In this document: piece after piece, positions 1 through 12,299 of the stretch
Layout: every line of letters starts with the position of its first letter
Position numbering within the stretch: position 1 is the stretch's first letter
Origin: Yamagishiella unicocca
Lineage: Eukaryota > Chlorophyta > Chlorophyceae > Chlamydomonadales > Volvocaceae
Direction of reading: 5' to 3'
Assembly (NCBI GenBank): GCA_003116995.1
Contig: BDSL01000173.1
Location: forward strand, 1-64,000
DNA length: 64,000 bases
Made by a program: the position numbers and the translations under genes
Notes under the pieces: generated by a model
Databases searched by the model: none
Seen by the model: only the letters and a program-made list of their open reading frames with translations
What the model was told of the DNA's origin: nothing

Positions 1-525
1 CACCCACATACACATCCACCCACGCATACACATCCACCCACGCATACACATCCACCACATACACCACCCACATACACATCCACCCACCCATACACATCCA
101 ACCACCCATACACATCCACCCACCCATACACATCCGCCCACCCATACACATCCACCCACCCATACACATCCACCACCCATACACATACCCATACACATCC
201 ACCCACCATACACATCCACCCACGCATACACATCCACCCACGCACGCACATACACATCACCCACGCATACACATCCACCCACCCATACACATCCACCCAC
301 CCATACACATCACCCACCCATACACATCCACCCACCCATACACATCCACCCACCCATACACATCCACCCACCATACACATCCACCCACCATACACATCCA
401 CCCACCCATACACATCCGCCCACCCATACACATACACATCCACCCACATACACATCCACCCATACACATCCCCACCCATACACATCCACCCACCCACACA
501 TCCACCCACCCATACACATCTGCCA
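1..525 (-). repeat. 18-bp G/T-rich minisatellite, left arm
   Basis: About 29 imperfect copies of an 18-bp unit, read on the plus strand as CATACACATCCACCCACC and on the minus strand as GGATGTGTATGGGTGGGT. Variants include CGCATACACA and units that lack one CACC. The array continues past the left edge of the window. It is the same unit as the array at 7163-8570 but in opposite orientation. Long open frames across it are an effect of the repeat and not genes. Confidence 0.95.
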
Positions 526-600
526 ATCCCCCCACCCCCCCCCCCCCCACCCCCACCCCCACCCCACCCCACCCCCACCCCCCCACCCACCTCCTAAAGT
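526..600. other. C-rich junction between minisatellite and satellite
   Basis: A poly-C/CCCCA stretch links the last minisatellite unit to the first satellite monomer. On the minus strand it reads G-run, then TTGGCAGATGTGTATGGG. The same order and sequence recur on the plus strand at the other end of the satellite (about 7145-7180), so the two borders are mirror images. Confidence 0.8.
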
Positions 601-2748
601 TTGGCCTATTTTCTCGAGTTTTTGGAACATTTGACATCACTTTTTGGCAGATTTTGAAAATTCATATCTCGACAACCACTGTGCAGTTTGATGTAAAAAG
701 TGGATAGGTTTGTTAAGCACGACGTGTTCTACCTTTTATCTCATATCCGTACACCAAATTGCAAACGTTTAACGGTAGAAAAGTGACCCTAAACTTTGGC
801 CTATTTTCTCGAGTTTTTGGAACATTTGACATCACTTTTTGGCAGATTTTGAAAATTCATATCTCGACAACCACTGTGCAGTTTGATGTAAAAAGTGGAT
901 AGGTTTGTTAAGCACGACGTGTTCTACCTTTTATCTCATATCCGTACACCAAATTGCAAACGTTTAACGGTAGAAAAGTGACCCTAAACTTTGGCCTATT
1001 TTCTCGAGTTTTTGGAACATTTGACATCACTTTTTGGCAGATTTTGAAAATTCATATCTCGACAACCACTGTGCAGTTTGATGTAAAAAGTGGATAGGTT
1101 TGTTAAGCACGACGTGTTCTACCTTTTATCTCATATCCGTACACCAAATTGCAAACGTTTAACGGTAGAAAAGTGACCCTAAACTTTGGCCTATTTTCTC
1201 GAGTTTTTGGAACATTTGACATCACTTTTTGGCAGATTTTGAAAATTCATATCTCGACAACCACTGTGCAGTTTGATGTAAAAAGTGGATAGGTTTGTTA
1301 AGCACGACGTGTTCTACCTTTTATCTCATATCCGTACACCAAATTGCAAACGTTTAACGGTAGAAAAGTGACCCTAAACTTTGGCCTATTTTCTCGAGTT
1401 TTTGGAACATTTGACATCACTTTTTGGCAGATTTTGAAAATTCATATCTCGACAACCACTGTGCAGTTTGATGTAAAAAGTGGATAGGTTTGTTAAGCAC
1501 GACGTGTTCTACCTTTTATCTCATATCCGTACACCAAATTGCAAACGTTTAACGGTAGAAAAGTGACCCTAAACTTTGGCCTATTTTCTCGAGTTTTTGG
1601 AACATTTGACATCACTTTTTGGCAGATTTTGAAAATTCATATCTCGACAACCACTGTGCAGTTTGATGTAAAAAGTGGATAGGTTTGTTAAGCACGACGT
1701 GTTCTACCTTTTATCTCATATCCGTACACCAAATTGCAAACGTTTAACGGTAGAAAAATGACCCTAAAGTTTGGCCTATTTTCTCGAGTTTTTGGAACAT
1801 TTGACATCACTTTTTGGCAGATTTTGAAAATTCATATCTCGACAACCACTGTGCAGTTTGATGTAAAAAGTGGATAGGTTTGTTAAGTACGACGTGTTCT
1901 ACCTTTTACCTCATATCCGTACACCAAATTGCAAACGTTTAACGGTAGAAAAGTGACCCTAAAGTTTGGCCTATTTTCTCGAGTTTTTGGAACATTTGAC
2001 ATCACTTTTTGGCAGATTTTGAAAATTCATATCTCGACAACCACTGTGCAGTTTGATGTAAAAAGTGGATAGGTTTTTTAAGCACGACGTGTTCTACCTT
2101 TTATCTCATATCCGTACACCAAATTGCAAACGTTTAACGGTAGAAAAGTGACCCTAAAGTTTGGCCTATTTTCTCGAGTTTTTGGAACATTTGACATCAC
2201 TTTTAGGCAGATTTTGAAAATTCATATCTCGACAACTACTGTGCAGTTTGATGTAAAAAGTGGATAGGTTTGTTAAGTACGACGTGTTCTACCTTTTATC
2301 TCATATCCGTACACCAAATTGCAAACGTTTAACGGTAGCAAAGTGACCCTAAACTTTGGCCTATTTTCTCGAGTTTTTGGAACATTTGACATGACTTTTT
2401 GGCAGATTTTGAAAATTCATATCTCGACAACCACTGTGCAGTTTGTTGATGTAAAAAGTGGATAGGTTTGTTAAGTACGACGTGTTCTACCTTTTACCTC
2501 ATATCCGTACACCAAATTGCAAACGTTTAACGGTAGAAAAGTGACCCTAAAGTTTGGCCTATTTTCTCGAGTTTTTGGAACATTTGACATCACTTTTTGG
2601 CAGATTTTAAAAATTCATATCTCGACAACCACTGTGCAGTTTGATGTAAAAAGTGGATAGGTTTGTTAAACACGACGTGTTCTACCTTTTATCTCATATC
2701 CGTACACCAAATTGCAAACGTTTTGCCATAGAAAAGTGACCCCAAAAT
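601..2748 (+). repeat. Satellite monomer A array (11 x 195 bp)
   Basis: Eleven head-to-tail copies of an AT-rich monomer begin at 601, 796, 991, 1186, 1381, 1576, 1771, 1966, 2161, 2356 and 2554. The tenth carries a 3-bp insertion. The first six are almost identical; later ones have scattered substitutions. Each copy holds the core CACGACGTGTTCTACCTTTT, shared with monomer B. The AT-rich composition contrasts with the GC-rich rest of the window. No coding capacity is supported. Confidence 0.97.
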
Positions 2749-4744
2749 TTAGCTGTTTTCTCGACGTTTCTCGACGTTTTTCGACGTTTGATGCCATTTT
2801 GAAGGGGCAAATTTTGGAAGGTCATATCTCGTCAACCAGTTTGCAGTTTGATGTAAACCCAGGATAATTTTGTTCCGCACGACGTGTTCTACCTTTTATC
2901 TCATATCCGTAAAACAAATTGCAAACGTTTTGCCATAGAAAATTGACCCCAAAATTTAGCTGTTTTCTCGACGTTTCTCGACGTTTCTCGACGTTTGATG
3001 CCATTTTGTAGGGGCAAACTTTGGAAGGTCATATCTCGTCAAACAGTTTGCAGTTTGATGTAAACCCAGGATAATTTTGTTCCGCACGACGTGTTCTACC
3101 TTTTATCTCATATCCGTACACCAAATTGCAAACGTTTAACGGTAGAAAAGTGACCCTAACTTTGGCCTATTTTCTCGAGTTTTTGGAACATTTGACATCA
3201 CTTTTTGGCAGTTTTTGAAAATTCATATCTCGACATCCACTGTGCAGTTTGATGTAAAAAGTGGATAGGTTTGTTAAGCACGACGTGTTCTACCTTTTAT
3301 CTCATATCCGTACACCAAATTGCAAACGTTTAACGGTAGAAAAATGACCCTAAAGTTTGGCCTATTTTCTCGAGTTTTTGGAACATTTGACATCACTTTA
3401 AGGCAGATTTTGAAAATTCATATCTCGACAACTACTGTGCAGTTTGATGTAAAAAGTGGATAGGTTTGTTAAGTACGACGTGTTCTACCTTCTATCTCAT
3501 ATCCGTACACCAAATTGCAAACGTTTAACGGTAGAAAAGTGACCCTAAAGTTTGGCCTATTTTCTCGAGTTTTTGGAACATTTGACATCACTTTTTGGCA
3601 GATTTTGAAAATTCATATCTCGACAACCACTGTGCAGTTTGATGTAAAAAGTGGATAGGTTTGTTAAACACGACGTGTTCTACCTATTATCTCATATCCG
3701 TACACCAAATTGCAAACGTTTTGCCATAGAAAAGTGACCCCAAAATTTAGCTGTTTTCTCGACGTTTCTCGACGTTTTTCGACGTTTGATGCCATTTTGA
3801 AGGGGCAAATTTTGGAAGGTCATATCTCGTCAACCAGTTTGCAGTTTGATGTAAACCCAGGATAATTTTGTTCCGCACGACGTGTTCTACCTTTTATCTC
3901 ATATCCGTAAAACAAATTGCAAACGTTTTGCCATAGAAAATTGACCCCAAAATTTAGCTGTTTTCTCGACGTTTCTCGACGTTTCTCGACGTTTGATGCC
4001 ATTTTGTAGGGGCAAACTTTGGAAGGTCATATCTCGTCAAACAGTTTGCAGTTTGATGTAAACCCAGGATAATTTTGTTCCGCACGACGTGTTCTACCTT
4101 TTACCTCATATCCGTACACCAAATTGCAAACGTTTAACGGTAGAAAAGTGACCCTAACTTTGGCCTATTTTCTCGAGTTTTTGGAACATTTGACATCACT
4201 TTTTGGCAGTTTTTGAAAATTCATATCTCGACATCCACTGTGCAGTTTGATGTAAAAAGTGGATAGGTTTGTTAAGCACGACGTGTTCTACCTTTTATCT
4301 CATATCCGTACACCAAATTGCAAACGTTTAACGGTAGAAAAATGACCCTAAAGTTTGGCCTATTTTCTCGAGTTTTTGGAACATTTGACATCACTTTAAG
4401 GCAGATTTTGAAAATTCATATCTCGACAACTACTGTGCAGTTTGATGTAAAAAGTGGATAGGTTTGTTAAGTACGACGTGTTCTACCTTCTATCTCATAT
4501 CCGTACACCAAATTGCAAACGTTTAACGGTAGAAAAGTGACCCTAAAGTTTGGCCTATTTTCTCGAGTTTTTGGAACATTTGACATCACTTTTTGGCAGA
4601 TTTTGAAAATTCATATCTCGACAACCACTGTGCAGTTTGATGTAAAAAGTGGATAGGTTTGTTAAACACGACGTGTTCTACCTTTTATCTCATATCCGTA
4701 CACCAAATTGCAAACGTTTTGCCATAGAAAAGTGACCCCAAAAT
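2749..4744 (+). repeat. 998-bp higher-order repeat (B-B-A-A-A), two copies
   Basis: The order B, B, A, A, A occupies 2749-3746 and repeats at 3747-4744 with the same internal variants. The period is 2 x 207 + 3 x 195 minus 1; the missing base lies at the second B to A junction near 3160. The two copies differ at only a few positions, for example near 3110 versus 4107. Switches between A and B fall in the shared core around ACCAAATTGCAAACGTTT, which suggests recombination there. Confidence 0.93.
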
Positions 4745-7125
4745 TTAGCTGTTTTCTCGACGTTTCTCGACGTTTTTCGACGTTTGATGCCATTTTGAAG
4801 GGGCAAATTTTGGAAGGTCATATCTCGTCAACCAGTTTGCAGTTTGATGTAAACCCAGGATAATTTTGTTCCGCACGACGTGTTCTACCTTTTATCTCAT
4901 ATCCGTAAAACAAATTGCAAACGTTTTGCCATAGAAAATTGACCCCAAAATTTAGCTGTTTTCTCGACGTTTCTCGACGTTTCTCGACGTTTGATGCCAT
5001 TTTGTAGGGGCAAACTTTGGAAGGTCATATCTCGTCAAACAGTTTGCAGTTTGATGTAAACCCAGGATAATTTTGTTCCGCACGACCTGTTCTACCTTTT
5101 ACCTCATATCCGTAAAACAAATTGCAAACGTTTTGCCATAGAAAAGTGACCCCAAAATTTAGCTGTTTTCTCGACGTTTCTCGACGTTTCTCGACGTTTG
5201 ATGCCATTTTGTAGGGGCAAACTTTGGAAGGTCATATCTCGTCAACCAGTTTGCAGTTTGATGTAAACCCAGGATAATTTTGTTCCGCACGACGTGTTCT
5301 ACCTTTTATCTCATATCCGTAAAACAAATTGCAAACGTTTTGCCATAGAAAATTGACCCCAAAATTTAGCTGTTTTCTCGACGTTTCTCGACGTTTCTCG
5401 ACGTTTGATGCCATTTTGTAGGGGCAAACTTTGGAAGGTCATATCTCGTCAAACAGTTTGCAGTTTGATGTAAACCCAGGATAATTTTGTTCCGCACGAC
5501 GTGTTCTACCTTTTACCTCATATCCGTAAAACAAATTGCAAACGTTTTGCCATAGAAAAGTGACCCCAAAATTTAGCTGTTTTCTCGACGTTTCTCGACG
5601 TTTCTCGACGTTTGATGCCATTTTGTAGGGGCAAACTTTGGAAGGTCATATCTCGTCAACCAGTTTGCAGTTTGATGTAAACCCAGGATAATTTTGTTCC
5701 GCACGACGTGTTCTACCTTTTATCTCATATCCGTAAAACAAATTGCAAACGTTTTGCCATAGAAAAGTGACCCCAAAATTTAGCTGTTTTCTCGACGTTT
5801 CTCGACGTTTCTCGACGTTTGATGCCATTTTGAAGGGGCAAACTTTGGAAGGTCATATCTCGTCAACCAGTTTGCAGTTTGATGTAAACCCAGGATAATT
5901 TTGTTCCGCACGACGTGTTCTACCTTTTATCTCATATCCGTAAAACAAATTGCAAACGTTTTGCCATAGAAAAGTGACCCCAAAATTTAGCTGTTTTCTC
6001 GACGTTTCTCGACGTTTCTCGACGTTTGATGCCATTTTGAAGGGGCAAACTTTGGAAGGTCATATCTCGTCAACCAGTTTGCAGTTTGATGTAAACCCAG
6101 GATAATTTTGTTCCGCACGACGTGTTCTACCTTTTACCTCATATCCGTAAAACAAATTGCAAACGTTTTGCCATAGAAAAGTGACCCCAAAATTTAGCTG
6201 TTTTCTCGACGTTTCTCGACGTTTCTCGACGTTTGATGCCATTTTGTAGGGGCAAACTTTGGAAGGTCATATCTCGTCAACCAGTTTGCAGTTTGATGTA
6301 AACCCAGGATAATTTTGTTCCGCACGACGTGTTCTACCTTTTATCTCATATCCGTAAAACAAATTGCAAACGTTTTGCCATAGAAAAGTGACCCCAAAAT
6401 TTAGCTGTTTTCTCGACGTTTCTCGACGTTTCTCGACGTTTGATGCCATTTTGAAGGGGCAAACTTTGGAAGGTCATATCTCGTCAACCAGTTTGCAGTT
6501 TGATGTAAACCCAGGATAATTTTGTTCCGCACGACGTGTTCTACCTTTTATCTCATATCCGTAAAACAAATTGCAAACGTTTTGCCATAGAAAAGTGACC
6601 CCAAAATTTAGCTGTTTTCTCGACGTTTCTCGACGTTTCTCGACGTTTGATGCCATTTTGAAGGGGCAAACTTTGGAAGGTCATATCTCGTCAACCAGTT
6701 TGCAGTTTGATGTAAACCCAGGATAATTTTGTTCCGCACGACGTGTTCTACCTTTTATCTCATATCCGTAAAACAAATTGCAAACGTTTTGCCATAGAAA
6801 AGTGACCCCAAAATTTAGCTGTTTTCTCGACGTTTCTCGACGTTTCTCGACGTTTGATGCCATTTTGTAGGGGCAAACTTTGGAAGGTCATATCTCGTCA
6901 ACCAGTTTGCAGTTTGATGTAGACCCAGGATAATTTTGTTCCGCACGACGTGTTCTACCTTTTATCTCATATCCGTAAAACAAATTGCAAACGTTTTGCC
7001 ATAGAAAAGTGACCCCAAAATTTAGCTGTTTTCTCGACGTTTCTCGACGTTTCTCGACGTTTGATGCCATTTTGAAGGGGCAAAATTTGGAAGGTCATAT
7101 CTCGTCAACCAGTTTGCAGTTTGAT
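4745..7125 (+). repeat. Satellite monomer B array (11 x 207 bp plus a partial)
   Basis: Monomers start at 4745 and then every 207 bp to 7022, where the last is truncated. B differs from A mainly by a triple CTCGACGTTT block and by AAACCCAGGATAATTTTGTT in place of AAAAAGTGGATAGGTTTGTT. A 60-codon minus-strand frame recurs once per monomer. It is a by-product of the repeat, since no family, flanking exon or selection pattern supports it. Confidence 0.97.
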
Positions 7126-7162
7126 GGGGGGTTTGCAGTTTGATGGGGGGTGGGGAGGTTGG

Positions 7163-8570
7163 CAGATGTGTATGGGTGGGTGGATGTGTATGGGTTGGCG
7201 GATGTGTATGGGTGGGTGGATGTGTATGGGTGGGTGGATGTGTATGAGTGGGCGGATGTGTATGGGTGGGCGGATGTGTATGGGTGGGCGGATGTGTATG
7301 GGTGGGCAAATGTGTATGGGTGGGTGGATGTGTATGGGTGGGTGGATGTGTATGGGTGGGTGGATGTGTATGGGTGGGTGGATGTGTATGGGTGGGTGGA
7401 TGTGTATGGGTGGGTGGATGTGTATGGGTGGGTGGATGTGTATGGGTGGGTGGATGTGTATGGGTGGGTGGATGTGTATGGGTGGGTGGATGTGTATGGT
7501 GGGTGGATGTGTATGGGTGGGTGGATGTGTATGGGTGGGTGGATGTGTATGGGTGGGTGGATGTGTATGGGTGGGGGATGTGTATGGGTGGGCATGTGTA
7601 TGGGTGGGTGGATGTGTATGGGTGGGTGGATGTGTATGGGTGGGTGGATGTGTATGGGTGGGTGGATGTGTATGGGTGGGTGGATGTGTATGGGTGGGTG
7701 GATGTGTATGGGTGGGTGGATGTGTATGGGTGGGTGGATGTGTATGGGTGGGTGGATGTGTATGGGTGGGTGGATGTGTATGGGTGGGTGGATGTGTATG
7801 CGTGGGTGGATGTGTATGCGTGGGTGGATGTGTATGCGTGGGTGGATGTGTATGCGTGAGTGGATGTGTATGCGTGGGTGGATGTGTATGCGTGATTGGA
7901 TGTGTAAGCCTGGGTGGATGTGTATGGGTGGGTGGATGTGTATGGGTGGGTGGATGTGTATGGGTGGGTGGATGTGTATGGGTGGGTGGATGTGTATGGG
8001 TGGGTGGATGTGTATGGGTGGGTGGATGTGTATGCGTGGGTGGATGTGTATGCGTGGGTGGATGTGTATGCGTGAGTGGATGTGTATGCGTGGGTGGATG
8101 TGTATGCGTGATTGGATGTGTAAGCCTGGGTGGATGTGTAAGCCTGGGTGCATGTGTAAGGGTGGGTGGATGTGTAAGGGTGAGTGGATGTGTAAGGGTG
8201 GGTGGATGTGTAAGGGTGGGTGGATGTGTAAGGGTGGGTGGATGTGTAAAGGTGGGTGGATGTGTAAGGGTGGGTGGATGTGTAAGGGTGGGTGGATGTG
8301 TAAGGGTGGGTGCATGTGTATGGGTGGGTGCATGTGTATGGGTGGGTGCATGTGTATGGGTGGGTGCATGTGTATGGGTGGGTGCATATGTATGGGTGGG
8401 TGCATGTGTATGGGTGGATGCATGTGTATGGGTGGGTGCATGTGTATGGGTGGGTGCATGTGTATGGGTGGGTGGATGTGTATGGGTGGGTGGATGTGTA
8501 TGGGTGGGTGGATGTGTATGGGTGGGTGGATGTGTATGGGTGGGTGGGTGGATGTGTATGGGTGGGTGGG
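7163..8570 (+). repeat. 18-bp G/T-rich minisatellite, right arm
   Basis: About 78 copies of GGATGTGTATGGGTGGGT and close variants (GCGTGGGT, AAGGGTGGGT, GTGCATGTGT), with the variants clustered in blocks (7797-7915, 8032-8150, 8150-8310, 8310-8460). It is the reverse-orientation counterpart of 1-525. The G-rich strand has closely spaced GGG runs that could fold into G-quadruplexes. Open frames of several hundred codons run through it on both strands and are rejected as genes. Confidence 0.96.
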
Positions 8571-11060
8571 TGGGTGGGTGGGTGGGGGTGTGGGGTGGGG
8601 GTGTGTGGGGGGGGGTGTGGGTGGGGGGGGTGGGGGGTGGGGGGGGGGTGGGGGGTTGGTGGATGGAGGAGGAGGGGTGGAGGCAGGGGTGGAGGCGGTG
8701 GAGGGGGGGGGAGGAGGCGGTGGAGGAGGAGGGGGGGGAGGAGGCGGTGGTGGCAGCCACAGTGGTGATGGCGGTAGTGGCGGACGGATGTGGTGGTGGC
8801 AGCAGCAGAGAAGTCAGAGGGAGGAGGAGGCTGCAGTGGAAGCAGCAGTGGCGGCAGATGTGCTTGGGAGACGGTGGGCATCAGCGACGGTGTTGATGGC
8901 CGCAGGGGTCGACACAGCAGCAGAGGAGCTTCAGGCGTCGGTGGTGGTTGAGGCTGGCGGCTGCGGTGATGTTGGTGGCGTCGGGTTTGGTGATGTCGGT
9001 AGGTGGCAGTGGCAGCAGAAGGTATGAGGAAGCAGCGGCAGTGGTGGAGGTTATGGTGACAGAAGGTGGCGGGGGCGGCTGGGAAGGAGGCAGTGGTGGC
9101 GGCCATGGCGGTGATGGCGGCAGTGGCGGACGGACATGATGGCAGCAGCGGCAGAGAAGGAAGAGAGAGGAGAAGGCAGCAGTGGAAGCAGTAGTGGCGG
9201 CAGATGTGCTTGAGGTGGTGGGCATCGGCGGCACGGTGTTGATGGCAGCGGGGGTTGACACAGGCAGCAGAGGAGCTTCAGGCGGCGGAGGTGGTTGAGG
9301 CTGGCAGCTGCAGTGATGGTGGTGTCGTCTGTAGGTGCTCGTGGCGGTGGAGGCAGGGGAGGAGGAGGTGGTGGCATCGGGGGAGGAGAAGTTGGCGGTG
9401 GTGTTGGCTTTGGTGATGTCGATAGGTGGTGGTGGTGGCAGTGGAAGGTATGAGGAAGCAGCGGTTGCGGTGGAGGTTATGGCGCCAGTAGGTGGTGGGG
9501 GCAGTTGGGGAGGAGGTGGCGGCAGCCATGGCGGCGATGGCGGTGGTGGCGGACGGACGTGGTGGCAGCAGCGGTAGAGAAATAAGAGGGAGGAGGAGGC
9601 GGCAGCAGTGGAAGCGGCGGTGGCGGCTGATGTGGTTGAGGCGGTGGGCTTTGGCGATGATGGTGTTGATGGCAGTGGGTGTTGACACGGCAGCAGAGGC
9701 GCTTCAGGCGGCGGTGGTGGTTGAGGCGGGTGGCTGCGGCGATGTTGGCAGTGTCAGCGGTAGGTGCTTGAGGCGGTGGCGGCAGGGGAGGAGGAGGCAG
9801 TAGCATCGGGGGACGTTTGGTGGTGTCGGTAGGTGGTGGTGGTGGCAGAGGAGGGTATGAGGGGGCGGTGGTGGAGGTTATGGTGCCAGTAGGTGGTGGG
9901 GGCAGTTGGGGAGGCGGCGGTGGTGGCGGGGGCAGTTGGGGAGGAGGGGGGGAGGAGGCGGTGGTGGAGGAGGAGGGGGGGAGGAGGCGGTGGAGGAGAG
10001 GGAGGAGGGGGATGTCGGTAGGTGGCGATGGTGGCAGTGGAAGGTAAGAGGAAGCAGCGGTGGCGGTGGAGGTTATGGTGCCAGTAGGTGGCGGGGGCAG
10101 TTGGGGAGGAGGCGGTGGTGGCGGGGGCAGTTGGGGAGGAGGGGGGGAGGAGGCGGTGGAGGAGGGGGAGGAGGGGGAGGAGATGGTGGTGGCAGCCACG
10201 GTGATGATGCGGTAGTGGCGGACGGATGTGATGGTGGCAGCAGCAACGGGAGAGGGAGGAGGAGGCAGCAGGGGCGGAGGCGGCGGTGGAGAAGGGGGGG
10301 GAGGCGGCAGGGGTGGAGGCGGTGGAGGAGGGGGGGAGGAGGCGGTGGAGGAGGGGGGGAGGAGGCGGTGGAGGAGGGGGGGAGGAAGTGGTGGCAGCCA
10401 CAGTGGTGATGGCGGTAGTGGCGGACGGATGTGATGGTGGCAGCAGATGAGAAGGAGGCGGGAGGAGAAGGCAGCAGTGGAAGCTGCGGTGGCGGCAGAT
10501 GAGCTTGAGGTGGTGGGCATCAGCAGTGACAGTGTTGATGGCAGCGGGGGTCGACACAGCAGCAGAGGAGCTTCAGGCGGCGGTGGTGGTTGAGGCTGGC
10601 GGCTGGCGGCTGCGGTGGTGTCAGAAGGTGCTCGTGGCTGTGGTGGCAGGGGAGGAGGTGGTGGCATCGGAGGAGGAGAAGTTGGAGGGGGTGTCGGGTT
10701 TGTTGATGTCGGTGGGTGGCGGCGGCGGCGGTGGAAGGTATGAAAAAGCAGCGGTGGCAGTGGAGGTTATGGTGCCAGTAGGTGGCGGGGGCGGCTGGGA
10801 AGGAGGCAGTGGCGGCGGCCAGCAGTGATGGTGGTGGTGGCAGACGGACGTGGTGGTGGCAGCGGCAGAGAAGGAAGTGGAAGGAGGACGCAGCAGCGGA
10901 AGCAATGGTGGCGCCAGCTGTAGTTGAGGCGGTGGGGATCGGCGGCGGTGGTGGTGGTTGAAGAGATGACGGGGAAAGAGGAGGTGGAGAAGGGGGATGC
11001 AGCGGGTGGGGCTGGTGTGTAGCGGGGATGGAGGGGCTGGCTGAAGGAAGGGGGAGGCAG
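8571..11060 (+). repeat. GGN-rich compound repeat region
   Basis: Purine-rich GGA/GGT/GGC triplet tracts carry a longer, degenerate period. One block of the GGTGATGGCGGTAGTGGCGG type recurs near 8765, 9110, 9535, 10405 and 10830. Another (GTTGATGGCAGCGG..GACACAGCAGCAGAGG) recurs near 8894, 9238, 9667 and 10535. Spacing varies from about 340 to 870 bp. Pro/Ser/His-rich and Gly-rich frames on either strand reflect the triplet composition; no domain is recognisable. The repeat fades into non-repetitive sequence near 11,060. Confidence 0.85.
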
Positions 11061-12285
11061 CGGGGCTGGAGGAGCGGATAAGTTAAGGGCAGCGGATGTG
11101 GACATGGAGAAAGAGGTGGCAGCTAGCAGAGATAGAGCAGAGGCCGACTTTGTCTGCCGCCCTGCACCCAGCTGCCAAAAAGGTCGCAACGGGTACAACA
11201 GCGTCAGCTGCAAGTGCTCAACTGCAGGAGAAGGGAGGGTTTATTTAGGATGTAGGGTGAAAGAGTCAACGTGTAGGATGCGGCTGCTTCCGCGGTGCAG
11301 TGCAATAAAAAATGGAATCTATCGGACGGATTACGGTTACATGGACGGGAAGACTATGGAAAGGCCAACCAAGGCAGGCTGAAGGAGAAGCGAACAAACC
11401 GCACATTGCCAGAAGGGAAAAAGATCGGCACCCTCAACCTCACAGACGGCACATGGGCAAACAGGACATCGGCAACGAGGACTTGAACGAAGCTCACCTT
11501 ACTCGGCTGTCAATTGGACCTCCTATCAGATGGGCATCGGACAGCAGCACGTTGTAAAGTGCTCGAGAGGGTGCGATAAAATTCAGGAACTCGACACTCG
11601 ACTGAGTTCCCGATCCACGGAGCAAGCATCGTGTACGTTGTAGACGGTGGACGGCAGCCATGCCGTAGAGGTCATGTTGAAACCTGCAGAAGTAAGTGGA
11701 ACGAAGCCCATTTAGCGCCTGCCGCAGGCCGTCTTGCCCTTCCCATCTTTAAATGCAAACGACAGCAGCTGCTGACGGGTGGCAATGAAGCAACCCTGCT
11801 TTAAAAACTGATATAGAATAACTATCCGACCAGTACAGCATGGCTCAATTCCAGGTAGCTACTGCGGCCCTGTATCAGGATCGCAAGACGGCATGCGCCG
11901 AACGAACGCACCTCCTTCCGCCAAATGCGTCTTGAGAGGCCAACGACTGTACAAAAGATTCGAAATGTATTGTATCGGAGGTGTTGAGCAAGGCAGGATT
12001 CTTTGTTCAGGATTGCAAGAACCGAAACGCAACTCATTTCATACCTATAATCTCAGCAAGCTAGTGGTTTATGATTTATATACTGCATCTAAAGGGCAGG
12101 TTGCATATTTAATCGCGTGTTCGTGAGCTGTTAAGCGTCAGCTCGTAAGGCCCAGACGTTGCTGACACGACAGCACCATAACTGCAACAGAACGATTCCC
12201 AAGATCACGATCTTTGCAAAATTTGAAGAGTGGCTACACAAAAGGATCTTCATATGATTCTACCCGGGGTTGTGAAAACAAACCT
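11061..12285. other. No recognised gene
   Basis: Mixed-composition sequence with only short open frames (at most 94 codons) and none that resembles a protein family. I see no tRNA, no clear exon chain and no strong repeat here. Confidence 0.5.
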
Positions 12286-12299
12286 CGGCTGTACATGGT

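Noticed and set aside
2822..7070. Series of identical 60-codon minus-strand frames, one per B monomer
   Set aside because: They repeat with the 207-bp satellite period, have no family match or flanking exons, and are explained by one chance frame copied with the monomer.
1..8570. 18-bp G/T-rich repeat as a telomere
   Set aside because: Green algae of this group use TTTTAGGG-type telomeres; the repeat is internal, occurs in both orientations and is followed by genes.
7022..9106. Open frames of 450-690 codons (His/Pro/Thr or Trp/Met/Cys/Gly repeats)
   Set aside because: Translations of the 18-bp minisatellite; 18 is a multiple of three, so any frame without a stop in the unit stays open on both strands.
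9477..10667. 396-codon Pro/Ser/Leu-rich minus-strand frame
   Set aside because: Composition is dictated by GGN triplets on the plus strand; there is no start context, domain or splice pattern.
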